Origin: CAG-841 sp963614875
GTDB lineage: Bacteria; Bacillota; Clostridia; Oscillospirales; CAG-272
Direction of reading: 5' to 3'
DNA length: 7,614 nt
Assembly (NCBI GenBank): GCA_963614875.1
Contig: CAVEFC010000049.1
Location: forward strand, 1 to 7,614
In this document: in pieces, positions 4,677 to 7,614 of the stretch
Position numbering within the stretch: the first letter of the stretch is position 1
Layout of the letters: each line of letters begins with the position of its first letter
The notes under the pieces: model-generated
Told to the model about the DNA's origin: nothing
What the model saw: the letters and a program-made list of their open reading frames with translations, nothing else
Database searches by the model: none
Translations under genes and position numbers: made by a program

Positions 4677-7115
4677 TTATTCGTATTCTTCCGGAGGAAG
4701 ATATATTTTTTCTTCGTAAGGCTCGTCCTCATATCTGTAATGCGGACAGGCGCGGTTATAGGGGCTCGGAACGCCCGACGTACCGCAATATTCTCCTTTT
4801 CCGAGGACGGATTCAAAATACGCCGTGCCTTCTTCAAGCGAAGGCTCTGTCAGCGGGGGCAGATCTCTGTAAACGTATTGAGAATCTGTGATTTTTATCT
4901 GACACGGGAAGCTTCGCAGGACTTTTATGAGTGCTTTCACCGACGTTTTTTCATCACATTCGCCAAGCGAAACGCCGCCGGACGAACAGATTTTCACTTC
5001 CTTGTGCGTGTCGCATTTTTCTTTCGGCTCCGTGCCTTTTATAAAGTATCCGGACTCTATTCTGTGGCCGCGCGGATCGAGAATACATGATTTTGACGGG
5101 GCAAGTCCGGAATCCCTGCAGTACAGGCACGTTACGACATTTCCGCTTTTTCTGAATTCCGTGTGCCTTTCCGACGACGGAATAATGTCAAACACGCCGC
5201 CCATTACGGCGTCAAATATCTGCGCCGCCGGATTGGCTTTGAAATATCCGACGTCGCGCGCGTCCTTGAAGCCGTACCAGATTCCGCAGACAAGATCCGG
5301 CGTGCAGCCGATAAACCATCTGTCAGTATTTGCGTTTGAGGTGCCGGTCTTTCCGGCGACGGCGGTCTTTTTTCCGAGCGTGATGCACGAGGCTGTACCT
5401 CCGGACGAGGTGACGTTTTTCATCATTTCCGTCATAACCTCGGCGCTTTCGGCGCTTATTGCTTTTCTTCCGCCTCCGTCATTTGAAAGAAGAAGCTTTC
5501 CGTCCTTGTCGTAAACCTCCGTGTAAAAGTGAGGCGACGAGCATATTCCCGATGAGGGAAACATCGTATAGGCGGCGGTCATTTCAAGCAGAGAAGCGCC
5601 GCGGCTGAGCGCGCCGAGCGCAAGAGGCGCTTCGGCTATATCGGAAAGATATCCGCCGCCTGCTTTGCTTTCCTTTTCCACGAGAGTCGATATCCCGATT
5701 GTGTCGCGCAGAAATCTGAAAGAGTTTTCTTTTCCGAGCTTTTCGAGAACATTTACGGCAACGGTATTCGCAGATACTTTTATCGCTTGGTTTACCGTTG
5801 TCAGTCCGGAATAGATCCGCGGATTGTTTTTCGGCCAGAGAGAATAATTTCCGCCCGAAAGCTTTGTTATTTTTGTCGGAACGTCGTCAAAAACCGTTGC
5901 CCATGTGATAAGCTTTCTGTCTATCGCCGGCGCATAGACAGATACGGGCTTTATCACGGAGCCCGGGGAGCGAAGCATTTGCGTTGCAAGATTAAATATT
6001 CTGTCGGAAGATTTTTCTCCTCTGCCGCCGACTATGGCAAGTACAGCGCCGTTTTTATCCATTATAACGGCTGACGACTGAGCTTCACCGCTTGTGCTTT
6101 TGGGAAAGTTGCCGCCGTTAAGATAATAATTTTCAAGATATTCCTGCATTTTGACGTTCATTGTGGTATATACGGTGAGTCCGCCGCCGTAAATAAGAGC
6201 CGACGCCGCCTTTCTGCTCATATTTTTCTGCTCGCACAGATCATTTATAAGCTCTTCTATAAGGCTGTCGGTAAACCATGAATTTTTTGATCCGCCGCTT
6301 TTTTGCGGAGTTATTTTTAGCTCCGGCTTTTCCGCAAGGGCGGCTTTGTATTCATCGTCGGAAAGAAGTCCGAGCCCGTGCATACGGGCAAGAATTATAT
6401 TTTTTCTTTTGGCGTTGTTTTCGGGGCTTGCGATGGGATCGTAGCGTGTGGGATACTGAATTATCGCGGCGAGGGACGCGCCCTCCGCCACGGTCAGCTC
6501 GGAGGCTTTTTTCCCGAAATATTTTTCGGCTGCCGTTTCGATTCCGTAGCATCCCTGCGAAAGATACACGGTGTTGAGATACATTTCAAGAATTTCGTCT
6601 TTTGATTTTTTCTTTTCAAGCTCGGTTGCGCGCTTTATTTCGGTTATTTTTCTTTTTACCGTCACCTCCGAATCTCCTGTAAGATTTTTTACAAGCTGTT
6701 GAGTTATCGTCGAGCCTCCGTAGCCCTGAGCCGACGGCAGAACAAAGCTGAGCACGGCGCCGCCCGTGCGATGAAGATCGATTCCGTTATGCTCGTAAAA
6801 TCGGTGATCCTCTATTGCTATAAATGCGTTTCTGACGTGCTTTGGTATTGTGTCTATATCGGCGAAAATTCGGTTTTCGAGTCCGTACAGGCGCTGACTT
6901 TCAAGCTCGATTGCCGCTCCGACCTCGTTTTTTACATATATTTTCGTCGTAAGTCCGTGAGAATAGAACAGAGCGTCGGTGTCGAGCCGTGCGTCTATTC
7001 CGCGATAATAACCGTAAAGATCCGCAAAAAGAATTGCGGAAGTAAATATTACAATCAGAAATATCGCGAGGATTATTTTCGGAAAAATGTGGTTTTTTCG
7101 TTTGTTTTTGTTCAT
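4677..7115 (-). CDS. class A penicillin-binding protein (PBP1A family, bifunctional)
   Basis: Membrane-anchored peptidoglycan synthase combining glycosyltransferase and DD-transpeptidase activities on lipid II outside the cell. After a basic N-terminus, a single hydrophobic anchor spans about 12-31. The GT51 domain (about 75-260) has the catalytic EDHRFYEH (E102), GGSTITQQ (133-140), a second conserved acidic position in RKITEIKRATELE (E159), and the KDEILEMYLNTVYLS helix. The transpeptidase domain (about 340-640) has the active-site SVIK (S386, K389), SAN (448-450) and KTGT (589-592), so all catalytic motifs are intact. A C-terminal tail (about 655-812) carries nine cysteines, including CLYC at 663-666, and resembles the SGxxxxxxC-type tails common in clostridial PBP1A proteins. 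Its length of 812 is normal. The ATG at 7115 has a weak ribosome binding site (AAAGGCGA), but it begins a typical KNKRK anchor sequence. The gene is divergent from the BofC-like gene, and its own terminator follows. Confidence 0.96.
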   Translation of the reverse strand: MNKNKRKNHIFPKIILAIFLIVIFTSAILFADLYGYYRGIDARLDTDALFYSHGLTTKIYVKNEVGAAIELESQRLYGLENRIFADIDTIPKHVRNAFIAIEDHRFYEHNGIDLHRTGGAVLSFVLPSAQGYGGSTITQQLVKNLTGDSEVTVKRKITEIKRATELEKKKSKDEILEMYLNTVYLSQGCYGIETAAEKYFGKKASELTVAEGASLAAIIQYPTRYDPIASPENNAKRKNIILARMHGLGLLSDDEYKAALAEKPELKITPQKSGGSKNSWFTDSLIEELINDLCEQKNMSRKAASALIYGGGLTVYTTMNVKMQEYLENYYLNGGNFPKSTSGEAQSSAVIMDKNGAVLAIVGGRGEKSSDRIFNLATQMLRSPGSVIKPVSVYAPAIDRKLITWATVFDDVPTKITKLSGGNYSLWPKNNPRIYSGLTTVNQAIKVSANTVAVNVLEKLGKENSFRFLRDTIGISTLVEKESKAGGGYLSDIAEAPLALGALSRGASLLEMTAAYTMFPSSGICSSPHFYTEVYDKDGKLLLSNDGGGRKAISAESAEVMTEMMKNVTSSGGTASCITLGKKTAVAGKTGTSNANTDRWFIGCTPDLVCGIWYGFKDARDVGYFKANPAAQIFDAVMGGVFDIIPSSERHTEFRKSGNVVTCLYCRDSGLAPSKSCILDPRGHRIESGYFIKGTEPKEKCDTHKEVKICSSGGVSLGECDEKTSVKALIKVLRSFPCQIKITDSQYVYRDLPPLTEPSLEEGTAYFESVLGKGEYCGTSGVPSPYNRACPHYRYEDEPYEEKIYLPPEEYE

Positions 7116-7135
7116 ACGGTCGCCTTTTTAAGATT

Positions 7136-7166
7136 TTTATATGAATATTATGGATTTCGGTGTCAA
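7136..7166 (-). promoter_or_regulatory. candidate promoter of the PBP gene
   Basis: A perfect TTGACA (7161-7166) is followed on the minus strand by CATATA at 17 bases (7138-7143) or the better TATAAA at 19 bases (7136-7141). Initiation would fall near 7130, giving a very short leader of roughly 15 bases before the ATG at 7115. The -35 is convincing; the choice of -10 is uncertain. Confidence 0.5.
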
Positions 7167-7188
7167 TAATATGTGCGTTAAATAAAAT
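7160..7188 (+). promoter_or_regulatory. weak candidate promoter of the BofC-like gene
   Basis: GTGTCA (7160-7165, four of six matches) and TAAAAT (7183-7188, five of six) are 17 bases apart. The predicted start of transcription, near 7195, falls on the RBS itself, which is uncomfortably close. A different sigma factor or another start is possible. Confidence 0.3.
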
Positions 7189-7194
7189 ATTCAC

Positions 7195-7202
7195 GGAGGT
7201 GA
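7195..7202 (+). promoter_or_regulatory. ribosome binding site deciding the start at 7208
   Basis: GGAGGTGA is a near-perfect Shine-Dalgarno sequence five bases before the ATG at 7208. It rules in favour of this ATG over the in-frame GTG at 7160, which has no such site and lies within the promoter region of both divergent genes. Confidence 0.9.
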
Positions 7203-7207
7203 CTGCA

Positions 7208-7594
7208 ATGGAAAGCAATGCAATCGGTAAAATAACTTTCGGAGCGGCGGTTATGCTTCTTATCGTAGCCGTCGTGCTTTCGGCGATTTCGGTTTCCGTA
7301 TGTTTTTCAATAAGGAATTCCGTTGCCGCGGAAAAAGAGGAAAATACGGCAGATATTCCGGTGATTGCGCCGGCGGAGGCGACGACTTCTTCCGGAAATG
7401 TAAAAAAGCTTCTTTACAGAGTGTGCGAGGCAGACGGCTTTATAGCGATAAAAAACGCAGACGGAAATATTGTCAGGACGCTTGACGTCAGAACTGCTTT
7501 TCTGCCCGAGGAGGACAGGGAAGCGCTGAGGGAAGGCATCGAGGTTTTCAGCGAAAGCGAGCTTACGGAGCTTATCGGAGATTACGTCGGATAA
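7208..7594 (+). CDS. membrane-anchored protein with BofC-like C-terminal domain (128 aa)
   Basis: A short cytosolic N-terminus (about nine residues) precedes one strong hydrophobic segment (about 10-33). After it come a low-complexity linker rich in Ala, Pro, Thr and Ser (about 40-64) and a compact C-terminal domain (about 68-127). That domain reads YRVCEADGFIAI, a DGN turn, DVRTAFLPEEDREALREG, then SESELTELIGDY. This pattern of a Tyr-led strand, an LPxxD motif, xLxxGI and a final LxxLIxDY matches the BofC C-terminal domain found in many clostridial proteins. In Bacillus, BofC is a forespore protein that restrains sigma-K activation. This protein lacks the rest of BofC and its role is unknown; the likely topology is N-in with the domain outside the membrane. 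It is divergently transcribed from the class A PBP gene. No complete terminator is seen: the 20 bases after the stop run off the window. Confidence 0.8.
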   Translation: MESNAIGKITFGAAVMLLIVAVVLSAISVSVCFSIRNSVAAEKEENTADIPVIAPAEATTSSGNVKKLLYRVCEADGFIAIKNADGNIVRTLDVRTAFLPEEDREALREGIEVFSESELTELIGDYVG

Positions 7595-7614
7595 GCTTCG
7601 GGCAAAGCGGCGGC

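Noticed and set aside
4500..5514. Plus-strand open frames opposite the QueG-like and PBP genes
   Set aside because: They overlap each other and span the intergenic terminator. They have no ribosome binding site, and their sequences are shadows of the minus-strand genes.
6278..7169. Plus-strand open frames opposite the PBP N-terminal region
   Set aside because: They are arginine- and phenylalanine-rich shadow translations opposite the GT51 domain, whose motifs are unmistakable on the minus strand. They have no start signals.
7160..7207. Alternative GTG start adding 16 residues to the BofC-like protein
   Set aside because: The GTG has no Shine-Dalgarno sequence and falls in the divergent promoter region, whereas the ATG at 7208 has GGAGGTGA at ideal spacing. 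The longer form would also put extra residues before an already normal membrane anchor.
7595..7614. Possible terminator hairpin after the BofC-like gene
   Set aside because: Only 20 bases remain before the window ends. GCTT/AAGC can pair, but no full stem or T run can be seen.

Overview
The window is a compact stretch of bacterial chromosome, most likely from an anaerobic Firmicute of the class Clostridia (Oscillospiraceae/Ruminococcaceae-like). This rests on four things: a tRNA-dependent T-box leader in front of ileS, strong GGAGG ribosome binding sites with sigma-A-type promoters, a type-2 isoleucyl-tRNA synthetase, and a BofC-C-terminal-like membrane protein next to a class A penicillin-binding protein. 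No mobile element, CRISPR array, tRNA or rRNA gene is visible.

Layout. At the left, a 98-residue protein of unknown function (43-339, +) converges on ileS. The short gap between them holds two intrinsic hairpins, at 345-377 and 384-413. Next comes ileS (424-3576, -), preceded by about 375 bases of non-coding DNA. Most of that gap is a complete T-box riboswitch with a consensus promoter, an Ile (AUC) specifier, mutually exclusive antiterminator and terminator helices, and a UGGU acceptor-binding bulge. Upstream of this is a short QueG-like double [4Fe-4S] protein (3952-4617, -), then a full-length class A PBP (4677-7115, -). The divergent gene at 7208-7594 (+) encodes a small membrane-anchored protein with a BofC-like C-terminal domain.

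How the parts relate. The three minus-strand genes point the same way, but each appears to have its own promoter. The PBP gene has a consensus -35 in the divergent intergenic region. The QueG-like gene has an extended -10 inside the loop of the PBP terminator. ileS has a strong promoter ahead of its T-box. They look like functionally unrelated neighbours (cell wall, redox/tRNA modification-like, translation). The possible exception is the divergent PBP/BofC-like pair, whose control regions overlap and whose products both have an extracytoplasmic domain.

This is largely an ordinary housekeeping region. The points most worth a second look are the promoter/terminator/RBS overlap at 4620-4672, the shortened QueG-like protein, and the T-box, whose anatomy can be read base by base. 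I did not find evidence for a new defence, mobile or biosynthetic system.
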